Positions 43,453 through 53,974 are shown, counted from the first letter of the stretch. The stretch is 64,000 nucleotides of DNA from Siccirubricoccus sp. G192 (GCF_019084075.1 NZ_JAHREN010000001.1:3259501-3323500); one strand, 5' to 3'. A program made the numbers and translations. Notes: generated from the sequence alone by a model not told the origin.

Positions 43453-46247
43453 TGGTCGCCCGGCCCGCCTTCGGGCTCGTTCTCGGTCATGCCTTCATCA
43501 GATGCCGCCGCGGCGGCATCCTCATGCTGTCCGTCATCCACCACCGGGAAGCAACTGGTCACGCGTTCCCCCTCATCCAGGCGCAACAGGGTCACCCCCA
43601 TTGCCTGCCGGCCGGTGATTCGCACCTGGTCGGCCGGCAGGCGGATCAGGCGCCCGCCATCGGTGATGAGCATCACATCATCGCCCGGCCGAACTGGGAA
43701 GGTGGCAATCACCTCCCGGCCGTTGCGGGCCCGCAGTTCTATGCCGGTGATACCCTGGCCGCCACGGCCGGTGACCCGGTACTCATAGGCGGAGCTGCGC
43801 TTGCCGAAGCCGCCATCGGTGACCGAGAGGATGACCTCCTCCGCCGCTTCCAGGTCGTCGAAGCGCTCCGGCGACAGGGCGATCTCGGCATCGGCCTCCT
43901 CGCCTTCCTCCGCCAGGGGCGGCGGGGATGCCTCCATCTCCTCGCCCGCGGCGCGGCGTTTCTGCGCAGCGGCCTTGAGATAGGCCATGCGTTCGGCCGG
44001 CGTGGCCGTGACGTGCCGCAGCACGGAAAGCGCGATGACCGCATCGCCCTTGGCCAGCCGGATACCGCGAACACCGTCCGAGCCGCGCCCGGCAAAGACC
44101 CGAAGCACATCCTCGTTCGCCTGGAACCGGATGGCGCGGCCCTTGCGCGTCGCCAGCAGCACGTCATCGCCCTCTCGGCAGGTCTGCACGCCGATCAGCG
44201 CGTCGCCTTCCTCGAGCTTCATGGCAATGAGCCCGGCGGCCCGGACATTGCGGAAGTCGGAAAGCCGGTTGCGGCGGACATTGCCTGACGCGGTGGCAAA
44301 GACCAGGTGCAGCCCTTCCCACAGGCCCTCATCCTGCGGCAGCGGCAGCACGGCGGTGATCTGCTCACCATCCTGCAGCGCCAGCACCTGGCGCAGCGAC
44401 CTGCCCTTCCCCTGCGCGCCGCCCTCCGGCAACTGCCAGACCTTCTCGCGGAAGGCGATGCCGCGGCTGGTGAAGAACAACACCCACTGATGGGTATGCG
44501 CGATGAAGCTCCGCACCACCACATCGTCTTGCCGGGTCGAGGCCGCGCTGCGGCCGCGGCCGCCGCGATGCTGGGCCCGGAAGGTCTCCAGCGAGGTGCG
44601 CTTCACATAGCCATCCCGGGTCAGGGTGACGACCATCATCCCCGGCTCGATCAGGCTCTCGTCGTCGAGATCGGCGATGCCGTCCATGATCTCGGTCAGG
44701 CGCGGCGAAGCAACCTGGGCGCGCACCGCGCGCAGTTCCTCGGACATCACCTCCATGCGGCGGGGATGGCTGCCGAGGATCTCCAGCAATTCGCGGATAC
44801 GGCCGCCAACCTCCTCCAGCTCCGTCGCGATCTTCTCGCGCTCAAGCCCGGTCAGCCGTTGCAGGGTGATGGCCAGGATGCCGCGCGCCTGCGCCTCGGT
44901 CAGTCGCACGGTGTTCTCGGGCGTGACCACATTGCCGGCATCCTCGACCAGCGCCAGCAGCACGCCGACATCGCCGGCCGGCCATTCCCGCGTCATCAGC
45001 GCGCCCCGCGCCTCGGCGGGGTCGCGGCTGGCGCGGATGACCCGGATCACCTCGTCGATATTGGCCACCGCGATGCCGAGGCCGATCAGCAGATGCCCGC
45101 GCTCCCGCGCCTTGGCCAGGCGGTAGCGGCTGCGGCGGAGGATCACCTCCTCACGGAAGGCGATGAAGGCGCGCAGCGCGTCGATCAGCCCCATCTGCCG
45201 TGGCCGGCCATTGTCGAGGGCCAGGAAATTCACCGGGAAGGAGGTCTGCAATTGCGTCATGCGGTAGAGCTGGTTCAGCACCACCTCCGCCGTCGCGTCC
45301 CGCTTCAGCTCGATCACCACGCGCAGCCCGTCGCGGTCGCTCTCGTCTCGGAGGTCGCTGATGCCCTCGACCTGCTTGCTCCGCACCAGCTCGGCGATGC
45401 GCTCCATCAGGGTGGATTTGTTGACCTGATAGGGGATCTCGGTGGCGACGATGGCCTGGCGGCCGCCGCGCATCTCCTCGATCTCGCATTTGGCGCGCAG
45501 CGGGATCGAGCCGCGCCCCGTCTCGAAGGCCGAACGGATACCGCTGCGGCCGAGGATCAGCCCGCCGGTCGGGAAATCCGGCCCGGGGACGATCTGCATC
45601 AGTTGCTCGAGCGTGGTCGCCGGCTCCGCGATCAGCGCCAGCGCGGCATCGATGACCTCGCCCGGATTATGCGGCGGGATATTGGTCGCCATGCCGACGG
45701 CAATGCCATTGGCGCCATTGACCAGCAGGTTCGGGAAGGCGGCGGGCAGGACCCGCGGCTCACTTTCCGACTCGTCGTAATTCGGCTGGAACTCGACCGT
45801 GTCCTCGTCGATATCGGCGAGCAGCGCGGCGGCGGATTTCGCAAGCCGGACTTCGGTGTAGCGCATCTGCGCCGGCGGATCGCCGTCCATGCTGCCGAAA
45901 TTGCCCTGGCCATCGACCAGCGGCACCCGCATGGAAAAGGTCTGCGCCATGCGCACCATGGCGTCGTAGATCGAGGCGTCGCCATGCGGGTGGTATTTGC
46001 CCATGACGTCGCCGACCACGCGGGCGGATTTGCGGTGCGGCTTGTCGGCGGCATAGCCGCTTTCCTGCATGGCATAGAGGATGCGGCGATGCACCGGCTT
46101 CAGCCCATCGCGCGCATCCGGCAGGGCGCGCGCGACGATCACGCTCATCGCATAGTCGAGGTAGGAGCGCCGCATCTCCTCCTCGAGCCCTATGGCAATG
46201 GCACTACCCGGCCGCCCGTCATCGGCGCCGCTATCGGTCTCGCTCAC
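43449..46247 (-). CDS. gyrA: DNA gyrase subunit A
   Basis: Breakage-reunion subunit of gyrase, 932 residues. The catalytic Tyr is in [10 protein letters not shown] and the QRDR reads [12 protein letters not shown], so the position equal to E. coli Ser83 is Ala91 and the next acidic site is Asp95. The beta-pinwheel domain begins with a variant GyrA box (QHRGGRG). An acidic insertion ([20 protein letters not shown]) near residue 770 is typical of Alphaproteobacteria, and the tail is acidic. The start is GTG at 46247 with AAGGAAG upstream. It runs into coaD with a 4-base overlap; ssb lies 55 bases upstream in the same direction. Confidence 0.97.
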   Translation of the reverse strand: MSETDSGADDGRPGSAIAIGLEEEMRRSYLDYAMSVIVARALPDARDGLKPVHRRILYAMQESGYAADKPHRKSARVVGDVMGKYHPHGDASIYDAMVRMAQTFSMRVPLVDGQGNFGSMDGDPPAQMRYTEVRLAKSAAALLADIDEDTVEFQPNYDESESEPRVLPAAFPNLLVNGANGIAVGMATNIPPHNPGEVIDAALALIAEPATTLEQLMQIVPGPDFPTGGLILGRSGIRSAFETGRGSIPLRAKCEIEEMRGGRQAIVATEIPYQVNKSTLMERIAELVRSKQVEGISDLRDESDRDGLRVVIELKRDATAEVVLNQLYRMTQLQTSFPVNFLALDNGRPRQMGLIDALRAFIAFREEVILRRSRYRLAKARERGHLLIGLGIAVANIDEVIRVIRASRDPAEARGALMTREWPAGDVGVLLALVEDAGNVVTPENTVRLTEAQARGILAITLQRLTGLEREKIATELEEVGGRIRELLEILGSHPRRMEVMSEELRAVRAQVASPRLTEIMDGIADLDDESLIEPGMMVVTLTRDGYVKRTSLETFRAQHRGGRGRSAASTRQDDVVVRSFIAHTHQWVLFFTSRGIAFREKVWQLPEGGAQGKGRSLRQVLALQDGEQITAVLPLPQDEGLWEGLHLVFATASGNVRRNRLSDFRNVRAAGLIAMKLEEGDALIGVQTCREGDDVLLATRKGRAIRFQANEDVLRVFAGRGSDGVRGIRLAKGDAVIALSVLRHVTATPAERMAYLKAAAQKRRAAGEEMEASPPPLAEEGEEADAEIALSPERFDDLEAAEEVILSVTDGGFGKRSSAYEYRVTGRGGQGITGIELRARNGREVIATFPVRPGDDVMLITDGGRLIRLPADQVRITGRQAMGVTLLRLDEGERVTSCFPVVDDGQHEDAAAAASDEGMTENEPEGGPGDQ

Positions 46248-46302
46248 GCTTCTCTGTCTTCCTTATGGGCCGAGGCCGGGACGCAGGCAGACGATGCTCC
46301 GC

Positions 46303-46824
46303 TCAGAACGGAATATCGTCGTCGAGGTCGCCGCCCTTGGGCTTCTCCCAGCCGCCAGCACGGCCGCCACCGCCGGAGGAACCACGATCCCCGCCGCGGT
46401 CGCCGCCATAGCCGCCGGAACGGCCGCCGCCGCCATAGCCACCGCCTCCTTCACCACCCTCGCCACCGCCGCCGCGGCCATCCAGCAGGGTCAGTTCACC
46501 CTTGAAGCGGCCGATCACGATTTCCGTGGTCTCCCGCTCCTGGCCTTCCTTGTCGGTGTATTTGCGGCTCTCGATCTGGCCTTCGAGATAGACCTTGCTG
46601 CCCTTGCGCAGATATTTCTCGGCGATCTCCCCGAGCTTCTCATTGAAGATCGCGACGCGGTGCCACTGGGTCTTTTCCTTGCGCTCGCCCGAGGCGCGAT
46701 CGTTCCAGGTCTCACTGGTTGCGACCGAGAAACTGACCACCTTGCCACCCGAGGGCATGTTGCGGGCCTCGGGGTCGCGCCCCAGATTGCCCACCAGAAT
46801 CACCTTGTTGACGCTGCCGGCCAT
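46303..46824 (-). CDS. ssb: Single-stranded DNA-binding protein
   Basis: OB-fold ssDNA-binding protein of 173 residues. The core [43 protein letters not shown] and [19 protein letters not shown] is standard. A Gly-rich linker ([13 protein letters not shown], residues 115-155) leads to the acidic partner-binding tip DDDIPF. It diverges from uvrA, and the intergenic region holds an SOS-type box, so it is likely LexA-controlled as well as constitutively expressed. Confidence 0.97.
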   Translation of the reverse strand: MAGSVNKVILVGNLGRDPEARNMPSGGKVVSFSVATSETWNDRASGERKEKTQWHRVAIFNEKLGEIAEKYLRKGSKVYLEGQIESRKYTDKEGQERETTEIVIGRFKGELTLLDGRGGGGEGGEGGGGYGGGGRSGGYGGDRGGDRGSSGGGGRAGGWEKPKGGDLDDDIPF

Positions 46825-46950
46825 GCCGTCCCGACCCTCGAATACGATGAAACACCATAGCGGCAGGGCAGCCTGAGGGCCAGTCCCGGCGCGCGGCGCG
46901 GAGGGGTGATCGCCCCTTCCCGTCTCCCCAATATGGTGGCATTACCCCCG

Positions 46951-46965
46951 GAACACAATGCGAAC
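46951..46965. promoter_or_regulatory. LexA (SOS) box, GAAC-N7-GAAC
   Basis: GAAC at 46951-46954 and 46962-46965 separated by exactly seven bases, the direct-repeat operator recognised by alphaproteobacterial LexA (GTTC-N7-GTTC on the other strand). It lies 33 bases upstream of the uvrA start and 127 bases from the divergent ssb start. Both genes are classical SOS targets, which makes chance occurrence unlikely. Confidence 0.85.
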
Positions 46966-46998
46966 GTGGGCAGATTCCGGCCCCGTGGAGCGCCCCTC

Positions 46999-49884
46999 AT
47001 GGCCAGCCCCCAGACCCCGCCGAATGCCGGCCAGATCCGCATCCGCGGCGCCCGGACCCATAACCTGAAGGATCTCGACCTCGACCTGCCACGCGGCACG
47101 CTGACCGTCATCACCGGGCTTTCCGGCTCCGGCAAATCCTCTCTCGCCTTCGACACGATCTATGCCGAGGGCCAGCGCCGCTATGTCGAATCGCTCTCGG
47201 CCTATGCGCGGCAATTCCTGCAACTCATGCAGAAGCCGGACGTCGACTCGATCGAGGGCCTCTCGCCGGCGATCTCCATCGAGCAGAAGACCACCTCGCA
47301 CAATCCGCGCAGCACCGTCGGCACGGTCACGGAAATCCACGACTACATGCGGCTGCTCTGGGCCCGCGTCGGCGTGCCCTATTCGCCGGCCACCGGCCTG
47401 CCGATCGAGGCGCAGACGGTATCGCAGATGGTGGATCGCGTGCTGGCCATGCCGGAAGGCACCCGCCTGCTGATCCTGGCGCCCGTCGCCCGCGGCAAGA
47501 AGGGCGAATACCGGAAGGAACTGGCCGAATACCAGCGCCGCGGCTTCGAGCGGGTGAAGGTGGACGGCAAGCTGGTGCTCATCACCGAGGCACCGAAGCT
47601 CGACAAGCGCCTCAAGCACGATATCGAGGTGGTGGTGGACCGCATCGTGGTGCGCGCCGGCATCGCACCGCGGCTGGCCGACAGTTTCGAGACGGCGCTC
47701 GCCCTGGCCGAGGGCATCGCCTATGCCGAGGACGCCGATAGTGGCGCCCGCACCGTCTTCAGCGCCAAATTCGCCTGCCCGGAATCCGGCTTCACCATCG
47801 AGGAGATTGAGCCGCGGCTGTTTTCCTTCAACAGCCCGCAGGGCGCCTGCCCGAGTTGCGACGGGCTCGGCACCCAGACCTTCTTCGACCCGATGCTGGT
47901 GGTGCCGGACGACCTCCGCAGCCTCGCCGAGGGCGCGGTGGCGCCCTGGAGCGGCGCCTCCTCGCCCTATTACGACCAGACGCTGGAAAGCCTGGCGCGG
48001 CACTACAAGGTCAATACCACGACGCCCTGGGCCGAATTGCCGGCCAAGGTGCGCGACGCCATCCTGCACGGCACCGGCAGCGAGGCGGTGACGCTCCGCT
48101 ACAAGGATGGCCTCCGCGCCTACAACATCGAAAAGCCCTTCGAGGGCGTGCTGCCGAACCTCGAACGCCGCTACCGTGAAACCGACAACCCCTGGGTGCG
48201 CGAGGATCTCACACGCTACCAGGCGGCGAAGCCCTGCCCCGCCTGTTCCGGCTACCGGCTGAAGCCCGAGGCGCTGTCGGTGAAGGTGGCCGGCCGCCAT
48301 ATCGGCGAGGCCAGCGCGCTGGCGATCCGCGAGGCGGAGGCCTGGTTCGCCGGGGTCTTCGCCACCCTCACGCCGCAGCGGCAGGAGATCGCGCGGCGCA
48401 TCCTGAAGGAAATCGGCGAGAGGCTGCAATTCCTGGTCGATGTCGGGCTCGACTACCTCTCGCTCGGCCGGTCCTCGGCCACGCTCTCGGGCGGCGAGTC
48501 GCAGCGTATCCGGCTGGCCTCGCAGATCGGCTCCGGCCTCACCGGCGTGCTCTATGTGCTGGACGAACCCTCGATCGGCCTGCACCAGCGGGACAACGAG
48601 CGGCTGCTGGGCACGCTGCGGCGGTTGCGCGACCTCGGCAATACCGTGCTGGTGGTGGAGCATGACGAGGATGCGATCCGCGCCGCCGACCACCTGGTGG
48701 ATATCGGCCCCGCGGCCGGAGCTGGCGGCGGCCGCGTGGTGGCGCAGGGCACGCCGGCCGAGGTCGCGGCCAATCCGGCCAGCCTGACCGGCGACTACCT
48801 CTCCGGCCGCCGCCGCATCGCGCTGCCGGAAGCGCGCCGCGCGCGGGACCCGAAACGCCTGCTGCGGGTGCTGGGTGCCACGGGCAACAACCTCAAGGGC
48901 GATGTGGCGGAATTCCCGCTCGGCACCTTCACCTGCGTCACCGGGGTGTCCGGCGGCGGCAAATCGACCCTGGTGATCGAGACGCTCTACAAGGCCGCGG
49001 CGCGGCGGCTGATGGGCGCGGGCACGGTGCCGGCGCCGCATGAGCGGATCGAGGGGCTGGAGCATCTCGACAAGATCATCGACATCGACCAGTCGCCGAT
49101 CGGCCGCACGCCGCGCAGCAACCCCGCCACCTATACCGGCCTCTTCGCGCCGATCCGCGACTGGTTCGCCGAACTGCCGGAGAGCCGCGCCCGCGGCTAC
49201 AAGCCCGGCCGCTTCAGCTTCAACGTGAAGGGCGGCCGCTGCGAAGCCTGCCAGGGCGACGGCGTCATCAAGATCGAGATGCACTTCCTGCCGGATGTCT
49301 ACGTCACTTGCGATGCCTGCAAGGGCAAGCGCTACAACCGCGAGACGCTGGAGGTGAAGTTCCGCGGCAAGTCCATCGCCGATGTGCTGGAGATGACGGT
49401 GGAGGAGGGTGTCGCCTTCTTCAGCGCCGTCCCCTCCATCCACGAGAAGTTGCGGGTGCTGCGCGAGGTCGGGCTCGGCTACATCCATCTCGGCCAGCAG
49501 GCCACCACGCTGTCAGGTGGCGAGGCGCAGCGGATCAAGCTCTCCAAGGAACTCGCCCGCCGCGCCACCGGCCGCACCCTGTATATCCTGGACGAGCCCA
49601 CCACCGGCCTGCATTTCGAGGATGTGCGGAAGCTGCTGGAGGTGCTGCACGCGCTGGTTGAGGCCGGCAACACGGTGGTGGTGATCGAGCACAACCTCGA
49701 AGTCATCAAGACTGCGGACTGGCTCCTCGACCTCGGACCGGAAGGCGGCGATGGCGGTGGCCGCATCGTCGCCTCCGGCACGCCGGAGGATGTGGCGGCG
49801 GTGCCGGGAAGCCATACCGGGCGCTTCCTGGCGCCGCTGCTGGCGCGGGAGGCGGTGCCGGCGAAGCGGCGGAAGCGGGCGTGA
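46999..49884 (+). CDS. uvrA: Excinuclease ABC subunit A
   Basis: Damage-recognition ATPase of nucleotide excision repair, 961 residues. Two ABC modules are visible: Walker [10 protein letters not shown] and GVSGGGKST, signatures [12 protein letters not shown] and [12 protein letters not shown], and Walker [13 protein letters not shown] and ILDEPTTGL. Zinc-finger cysteine pairs occur at CPACSGYR and CEACQG / CDACKG. The ATG at 46999 gives the conserved N-terminus ([14 protein letters not shown] shortly after); earlier in-frame starts cross the SOS box. Divergent from ssb. It would act with Mfd, encoded at 11-15 kb. Confidence 0.97.
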   Translation: MASPQTPPNAGQIRIRGARTHNLKDLDLDLPRGTLTVITGLSGSGKSSLAFDTIYAEGQRRYVESLSAYARQFLQLMQKPDVDSIEGLSPAISIEQKTTSHNPRSTVGTVTEIHDYMRLLWARVGVPYSPATGLPIEAQTVSQMVDRVLAMPEGTRLLILAPVARGKKGEYRKELAEYQRRGFERVKVDGKLVLITEAPKLDKRLKHDIEVVVDRIVVRAGIAPRLADSFETALALAEGIAYAEDADSGARTVFSAKFACPESGFTIEEIEPRLFSFNSPQGACPSCDGLGTQTFFDPMLVVPDDLRSLAEGAVAPWSGASSPYYDQTLESLARHYKVNTTTPWAELPAKVRDAILHGTGSEAVTLRYKDGLRAYNIEKPFEGVLPNLERRYRETDNPWVREDLTRYQAAKPCPACSGYRLKPEALSVKVAGRHIGEASALAIREAEAWFAGVFATLTPQRQEIARRILKEIGERLQFLVDVGLDYLSLGRSSATLSGGESQRIRLASQIGSGLTGVLYVLDEPSIGLHQRDNERLLGTLRRLRDLGNTVLVVEHDEDAIRAADHLVDIGPAAGAGGGRVVAQGTPAEVAANPASLTGDYLSGRRRIALPEARRARDPKRLLRVLGATGNNLKGDVAEFPLGTFTCVTGVSGGGKSTLVIETLYKAAARRLMGAGTVPAPHERIEGLEHLDKIIDIDQSPIGRTPRSNPATYTGLFAPIRDWFAELPESRARGYKPGRFSFNVKGGRCEACQGDGVIKIEMHFLPDVYVTCDACKGKRYNRETLEVKFRGKSIADVLEMTVEEGVAFFSAVPSIHEKLRVLREVGLGYIHLGQQATTLSGGEAQRIKLSKELARRATGRTLYILDEPTTGLHFEDVRKLLEVLHALVEAGNTVVVIEHNLEVIKTADWLLDLGPEGGDGGGRIVASGTPEDVAAVPGSHTGRFLAPLLAREAVPAKRRKRA

Positions 49885-49956
49885 TTATGCAAATCAGAGT
49901 TGATTTTCTTCGGAGATAATGCGCAATTCGGGGGGAATTCTACCGAGGCTTGGGGC

Positions 49957-50697
49957 ATGCCAGAGGTGACGTTGCCGGACAACCAAGCGCCAAAGGAACT
50001 ACTCCGCCTCCTCCACGAATCCGGCGTTGGCGATCGCAGCGGCAAGCTTCTTTATAGCGGCACCAATACTTTGCGCCGTGGGCCGCTTTATGTGCTTGGC
50101 TTCAATCCAGGCGGCGACTCGGACGTCGAGACCACGACTTGCATCGAGCACTTGGCGTCGCTGCCCGGGCGTTGGAGTGAGTACACCTGCGCGTCGTGGC
50201 GTCCTGCCGGACGGTGGTGCGGCCCAGGTGAAGCGAAGATGCAAAAAGGGGTTCGCGCCATCCTTGGAAGTGTGGGTCTTGATCCCCGCGATGTATGCGC
50301 CTCCAACCTTATCTTCGCTCGCTCGCGGGACAAGAATGCGCTCGGCCGCGAAAAGGAAGATCTGAAGAAAGCCTGCTGGAAAATCCATGAGTTCATGCTC
50401 AGGCTCATCCAGCCGCGCGGCATCCTTGCCATCGATAATGAAACTTTCGACGATCTGCGTAGCAGGTTCGCGTGCTCGCCAAATGTCGAATCCTTCGATG
50501 CCGGGTGGGGCGGATGGGTATGTCGTGCTACGGCGCTGCGGATTGATGGCCGCGACGTGCGCCTTGTGGGGACTCCCAACCTCAGTCGTTACACTCCCTA
50601 TACTCCAGATCGTCGCGGAGTGATCGCGAAGCTGGCCGAGTGTCTCCAGCCCTGCCTCGATCCTACCATAGGCGACCGAGCAACCCCGCCAAGCTGA
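49957..50697 (+). CDS. Lower-GC orphan protein, possibly uracil-DNA-glycosylase fold
   Basis: I do not firmly recognise this 246-residue protein. LYVLGFNPGGD near residue 48 resembles motif A of the uracil-DNA glycosylase superfamily (G-[IF]-NPG), and GTPNLSRYTPYT near the C-terminus is where the second, DNA-intercalating motif would fall; the match is suggestive only. Base composition is 50-62% GC in several 60-base lines against about 70% around it, and codon choice differs from its neighbours, pointing to horizontal transfer. Its 3' end overlaps the convergent squalene-synthase-like gene by 35 bases. The ATG at 49957 is preferred over 49900. Confidence 0.65.
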   Translation: MPEVTLPDNQAPKELLRLLHESGVGDRSGKLLYSGTNTLRRGPLYVLGFNPGGDSDVETTTCIEHLASLPGRWSEYTCASWRPAGRWCGPGEAKMQKGVRAILGSVGLDPRDVCASNLIFARSRDKNALGREKEDLKKACWKIHEFMLRLIQPRGILAIDNETFDDLRSRFACSPNVESFDAGWGGWVCRATALRIDGRDVRLVGTPNLSRYTPYTPDRRGVIAKLAECLQPCLDPTIGDRATPPS

Positions 50698-51499
50698 CCG
50701 CCAGCCGGTCGCCGAAACCGCGTATTGCGGGCACGGTGCGCCCTGCCGCGAGCCGTGCGAGGTCACGCCGCGCCAGTATCAGCGGCAGCGCCGCAGAGAT
50801 TGCGCCACGCGGCAGGCCATGCAGCGGCGCGATGGTTTCCCGCAACCGCGCTTGCCCGGCCTGGGCTAATTCCGCAATCACCTGGCGGACCGCCACCGAG
50901 TCCGGCGCGGCCAGCACCGCCTCCGCGGTCAGCCCGGCCGCCGTCAGCGCATCCTCCGGCAACAGGCAACGGCCCTGCGCCGCCAGCGCCGGCACGCTGC
51001 GCAGCACGCCGGCCAGGCCGTAGGCGGCGCCTGCCTGTTGCAGCGCGGGCAGGGTCGCAGGGGGCGCGCCGAGCAGCCGCCCCGCCGCCACCGCGAAGCC
51101 GCCGGCGCTGCCGCGCAGATAGGCCCGGAAGGCCGCCGCGGTCGGGATGCCGCCCTCCTCCGCCTCCGCCTCGCGCGCATCCGCCATGGCCAGGAGATCG
51201 GCCGGGTCCAGGGCGCCAGCGGCGATGGCCGCATGCAGCGGCGCCGCCACCTCATGCCGGCGGGGTGGCTTGCCGGCCGCCGCCTGCTCCACCGCCTCGC
51301 GCCACCATTGCAGGCGCATGAGCGCGAGCAGCGGCGTCCGCGCCGCCTCCCGTGCGCGCGCGAGTTCGTGATTGAAGGCGATGAGAGTGAACAGTGCCTC
51401 ACGCCGCTCCGCCGGCGCGAAGAGGGCGCAAAGGAAGCGATCGGGATCATGCGTCCGGGCCAGCGCGGCCAGGGGCGACAGGAGTGGTGCATCCGCCAT
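50663..51499 (-). CDS. Squalene/phytoene synthase family protein (NDUFAF6-like)
   Basis: All-helical isoprenoid-synthase-fold protein, 278 residues. RTHDPDRFLCALFAPAERREALFTLIAFNHELARA is the family N-terminal signature, and QWWREAVEQ, YLRGSAGGFAVAAGRLLG and AYGLAGVLRSV follow. The second aspartate-rich motif is weak (ADAREAEAEE). This fits the group related to the complex I assembly factor NDUFAF6 more than true squalene or phytoene synthases; no other carotenoid or hopanoid gene is nearby. ATG at 51499 is preferred over an upstream in-frame start. Confidence 0.75.
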   Translation of the reverse strand: MADAPLLSPLAALARTHDPDRFLCALFAPAERREALFTLIAFNHELARAREAARTPLLALMRLQWWREAVEQAAAGKPPRRHEVAAPLHAAIAAGALDPADLLAMADAREAEAEEGGIPTAAAFRAYLRGSAGGFAVAAGRLLGAPPATLPALQQAGAAYGLAGVLRSVPALAAQGRCLLPEDALTAAGLTAEAVLAAPDSVAVRQVIAELAQAGQARLRETIAPLHGLPRGAISAALPLILARRDLARLAAGRTVPAIRGFGDRLAVSLAGLLGRLW

Positions 51500-51647
51500 T
51501 TCCGGCCTTATGCCCGCACCCCGCGCCGCCGCAAACCATGCCCCCCTTGCTTGACGAGTCCTGGCACCCCGCCTAGCTCTCGGACGCGCCCCGGGCATCT
51601 TCCGGGACCATGCGCCCTGCCGTCATCCATAACCGGGAGAGAACCCC

Positions 51648-52286
51648 ATGGCCTTCAGCCTGCCTGCGCTGCCGTATTCCTCCAATGCGCTCGCCGCCCA
51701 GGGCATGTGCCAGGAGACGCTCGAGCTGCACCACGACAAGCACCACAACGCCTATGTCGTGGCCCTGAACGGCCTCATCGAAAGCAAGAAGCTCGGCGGC
51801 AAGTCGCTTGAGACCATCGTCGCCGAGGCCGGCAAGCAGGGTGCGGAGGGCCTGCCGGTGCTGAACCAGGCCGGGCAGCATTGGAACCATTGCCTGTTCT
51901 GGCAGGTGATGTCGCCCAAGGGTGGCGGCGACAAGCTGCCGGGCGCGCTCGCGGCCAAGATCGACCAGGACCTCGGCGGCCTCGCGCAGTTCAAGGAGGC
52001 CTTCAAGCAGGCCGGCGTGACGCAGTTCGGCTCCGGCTGGGCCTGGCTGGTGGTCGGCACCGACGGCAAGCTGAAGGTGACGAAAACCCCGAACGGCTCC
52101 AACCCGCTCGCCACCGGCGAGGGCACGCCGATCCTTGGCTGCGACGTGTGGGAACACGCCTATTACCTCGACTTCCGCAATGTGCGGCCGAACTACCTGC
52201 AGAACTTCCTGGACAAGCTGGTGGACTGGGAGGCGGTGAACGGCCTGCTCTCCTCCGGCGGTATGAAGTCCGGCCAGACTGCCTAG
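51648..52286 (+). CDS. sodB: Superoxide dismutase (Fe/Mn type)
   Basis: Dismutates superoxide in the cytoplasm. The 212-residue enzyme has metal ligands His28 (LELHHDKHHNAYV), His in NQAGQHWNHCLFW, and Asp/His in CDVWEHAYYLDFRN. The segment GSGWAWLVVG is typical. Gln in the QHWNHC region and GVTQFGSGW favour iron or cambialistic use, but metal cannot be fixed by eye. A CGGGAGAG site precedes the ATG. A 14-bp tandem repeat overlaps the stop codon and a strong hairpin follows. Confidence 0.94.
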   Translation: MAFSLPALPYSSNALAAQGMCQETLELHHDKHHNAYVVALNGLIESKKLGGKSLETIVAEAGKQGAEGLPVLNQAGQHWNHCLFWQVMSPKGGGDKLPGALAAKIDQDLGGLAQFKEAFKQAGVTQFGSGWAWLVVGTDGKLKVTKTPNGSNPLATGEGTPILGCDVWEHAYYLDFRNVRPNYLQNFLDKLVDWEAVNGLLSSGGMKSGQTA

Positions 52287-52301
52287 GCCAGACCGCCTAG
52301 G
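52274..52301 (+). repeat. Tandem 14-bp duplication over the sodB stop
   Basis: CCAGACTGCCTAGG is followed directly by CCAGACCGCCTAGG, differing at one base. The first copy contains the sodB stop codon TAG. Looks like a slipped-strand duplication at the gene end; no function implied. Confidence 0.7.
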
Positions 52302-52313
52302 CCGCAGAGGAAA

Positions 52314-52341
52314 GGGGCGCCGGGGTCTCCCCCGGTGCCCC
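52314..52341. terminator. 12-bp GC hairpin between convergent sodB and yajC
   Basis: GGGGCGCCGGGG-TCTC-CCCCGGTGCCCC: a 12-bp stem with one G-T wobble and a 4-base loop, lying between the ends of two convergent genes. Likely bidirectional terminator; no T-run. Confidence 0.6.
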
Positions 52342-52370
52342 CGGCAATTCGGGCCGAAATGGCGGAGCGT

Positions 52371-52722
52371 TCAGCTCTTCGCCGCCTCGGCCTTGGCGTC
52401 ATTTGCCGCCACCGGCTTGAAGATGTCGGTGATGGTCTGGCGCAGCACGTTCACGCGGACGTTGGGGGCGATCTCGACCTCGACCTCGTCCACGCCCTCC
52501 TTCACCCGGGTCACCTGGGCGATGATGCCGCCCGACGTCAGCACCCGGTCGCCGCGCTTCAGCGCCTGGAGCAGCGCGCGGTGTTCCTTCTGCTTCTTCT
52601 GCTGCGGGCGGATCAGCAGGAAATAGAAGACGGCGAAGATCAGCAGCAGCGGCGCCATCTGCATGACGAGCGCCATGCCGCCGCCGGCGGCATCCTGCGC
52701 ATAGGCGGGGGGAGATGAACAT
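52371..52722 (-). CDS. yajC: Preprotein translocase subunit YajC, apparent +1 frameshift in G6 run
   Basis: Small accessory subunit of the SecDF-YajC complex. The main frame encodes a single helix (APLLLIFAVFYFLLIRPQQKKQKEH) and the YajC core GDRVLTSGGIIAQVTRV. The normal N-terminus MFISPAYAQDAAGGG starts at ATG 52722 (AAGGAAAAG upstream) but is out of frame because of a GGGGGG run at 52707-52712; dropping one G joins it to the core. The 352-base span is one more than a multiple of three. Without correction the gene could start at ATG 52676. Corrected length is about 116 residues. secDF is not in the window. Confidence 0.88.
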
Positions 52723-52876
52723 CCCGGCTTTTCCTTATGGTTCCGGCTTGCGGGGCAAGGTGGCGGCAAACTAGCTTCCCGCCCCTCCGCGTCAATAGTG
52801 GTCCGGTCCTGACGCCTGGAAGCCAGGCGTCAGTGAATCGGCTCACCGAAGGCACCCACCCGTTCCGGACCCGATC

Positions 52877-53752
52877 ATGGACCATGCCCTGCTGCCCGCC
52901 CTCACCCGCATCGCCGAGGCGCTGGAGCGCCTGGCGCCCGCCCTGCCCGAGGTGCCGCGCCTGACCGGCGCCGATGCCTTCGTCTGGCACCCCGCGCCGC
53001 TGCCGCACCTGGTGCCGGTGCCCCGCGTCTCCCGCGTCGAGATCGGGCTGCTGCAGGGCATCGACCGGCAGCGGGACATCCTGCTGCAGAACACCCAGCG
53101 CTTCGCCAGCGGCCTGCCCGCCAACAACGTCATGCTCTGGGGTGCCCGGGGCATGGGCAAGTCCTCCCTGGTGAAGGCCGCCCATGCCGCCGCCAATGCC
53201 GAGGCGCCCGGCAGCCTGGCGCTGGTGGAGATCCAGCGCGAGGACATCCGCACCCTGCCGGACCTGCTGAACATCCTGCGGCAGGACCATTCGCAGGCGC
53301 AGGGCCGGCCCCGCCGCTGCCTGGTCTTCTGCGACGACCTCTCCTTCGAGAAGGAGGACAGCGACTACAAGGCACTGAAATCCGTGCTGGATGGCGGCAT
53401 CGAGGGGCGGCCGCCGAACGTGCTGTTCTACGCCACCTCCAACCGCCGCCATCTGATGTCCCGCGACATGATCGAGAACGAGCGCAGCACCGCCATCCAT
53501 GGCCAGGAGGCGGTGGAGGAGAAGGTCTCGCTCAGCGACCGCTTCGGCCTGTGGATCGGCTTCCACAATTGCGACCAGCCCACCTATTTCGCCATGGTCG
53601 AGGGCTATGCCGGGGCGCTCGGCCTCGGCCTGCCGGTGGAGGAATTGCGCCGCCAGGCCAATGAATGGTCGGTGACCCGGGGCGGCCGGTCCGGGCGCGT
53701 GGCCTGGCAGTTCATCCAGGACCTGGCCGGGCGGATGGGCGTGGCGGCGTGA
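52877..53752 (+). CDS. DUF815 family ATP-binding protein
   Basis: P-loop ATPase of the DUF815 family (AAA+-like), 291 residues. Walker A is WGARGMGKSS near residue 91, Walker B is CLVFCDDLSFE, and a sensor-1 type segment VLFYATSNRRHLM follows, with an arginine-rich C-terminal lid. Family function is unknown, although the gene commonly accompanies yajC/secDF or serS-tat loci in Alphaproteobacteria, as here. The ATG at 52877 is unambiguous. It diverges from yajC. Confidence 0.88.
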   Translation: MDHALLPALTRIAEALERLAPALPEVPRLTGADAFVWHPAPLPHLVPVPRVSRVEIGLLQGIDRQRDILLQNTQRFASGLPANNVMLWGARGMGKSSLVKAAHAAANAEAPGSLALVEIQREDIRTLPDLLNILRQDHSQAQGRPRRCLVFCDDLSFEKEDSDYKALKSVLDGGIEGRPPNVLFYATSNRRHLMSRDMIENERSTAIHGQEAVEEKVSLSDRFGLWIGFHNCDQPTYFAMVEGYAGALGLGLPVEELRRQANEWSVTRGGRSGRVAWQFIQDLAGRMGVAA

Positions 53753-53782
53753 ATTTTGGAATTGAGGATTGAAGTGCCTGAG

Positions 53783-53807
53783 GCCGGGGTGGGACACCTG
53801 CCCCGGC
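53783..53807 (+). terminator. GC hairpin after the DUF815 gene
   Basis: GCCGGGG / CCCCGGC, a 7-bp stem with an 11-base loop, 30 bases after the DUF815 stop and followed shortly by CTTTTG. Plausible intrinsic terminator. The rest of the 53753-53974 gap has lower GC and a small GAATTTTAGGAATTC near-palindrome but no gene. Confidence 0.4.
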
Positions 53808-53974
53808 AGGGCCGCCCAAGCTTTTGAAAAAGCAGCGGGATTCTGCCAGGATGCCTTGGGGAATTTTAGGAATTCCAGGCATAAATCGGAAGATCGGGGG
53901 GATTGGGCGCATCTCACCCCCTTGGCGGCATCATTCCTGATACGTATTCGGCGAGCTGCGCAAGCTGCGCAGCC

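Noticed and set aside
46380..46490. Short tandem GGC/GGT-rich repeats
   Set aside because: They encode the glycine-rich linker of Ssb; not an independent repeat element.
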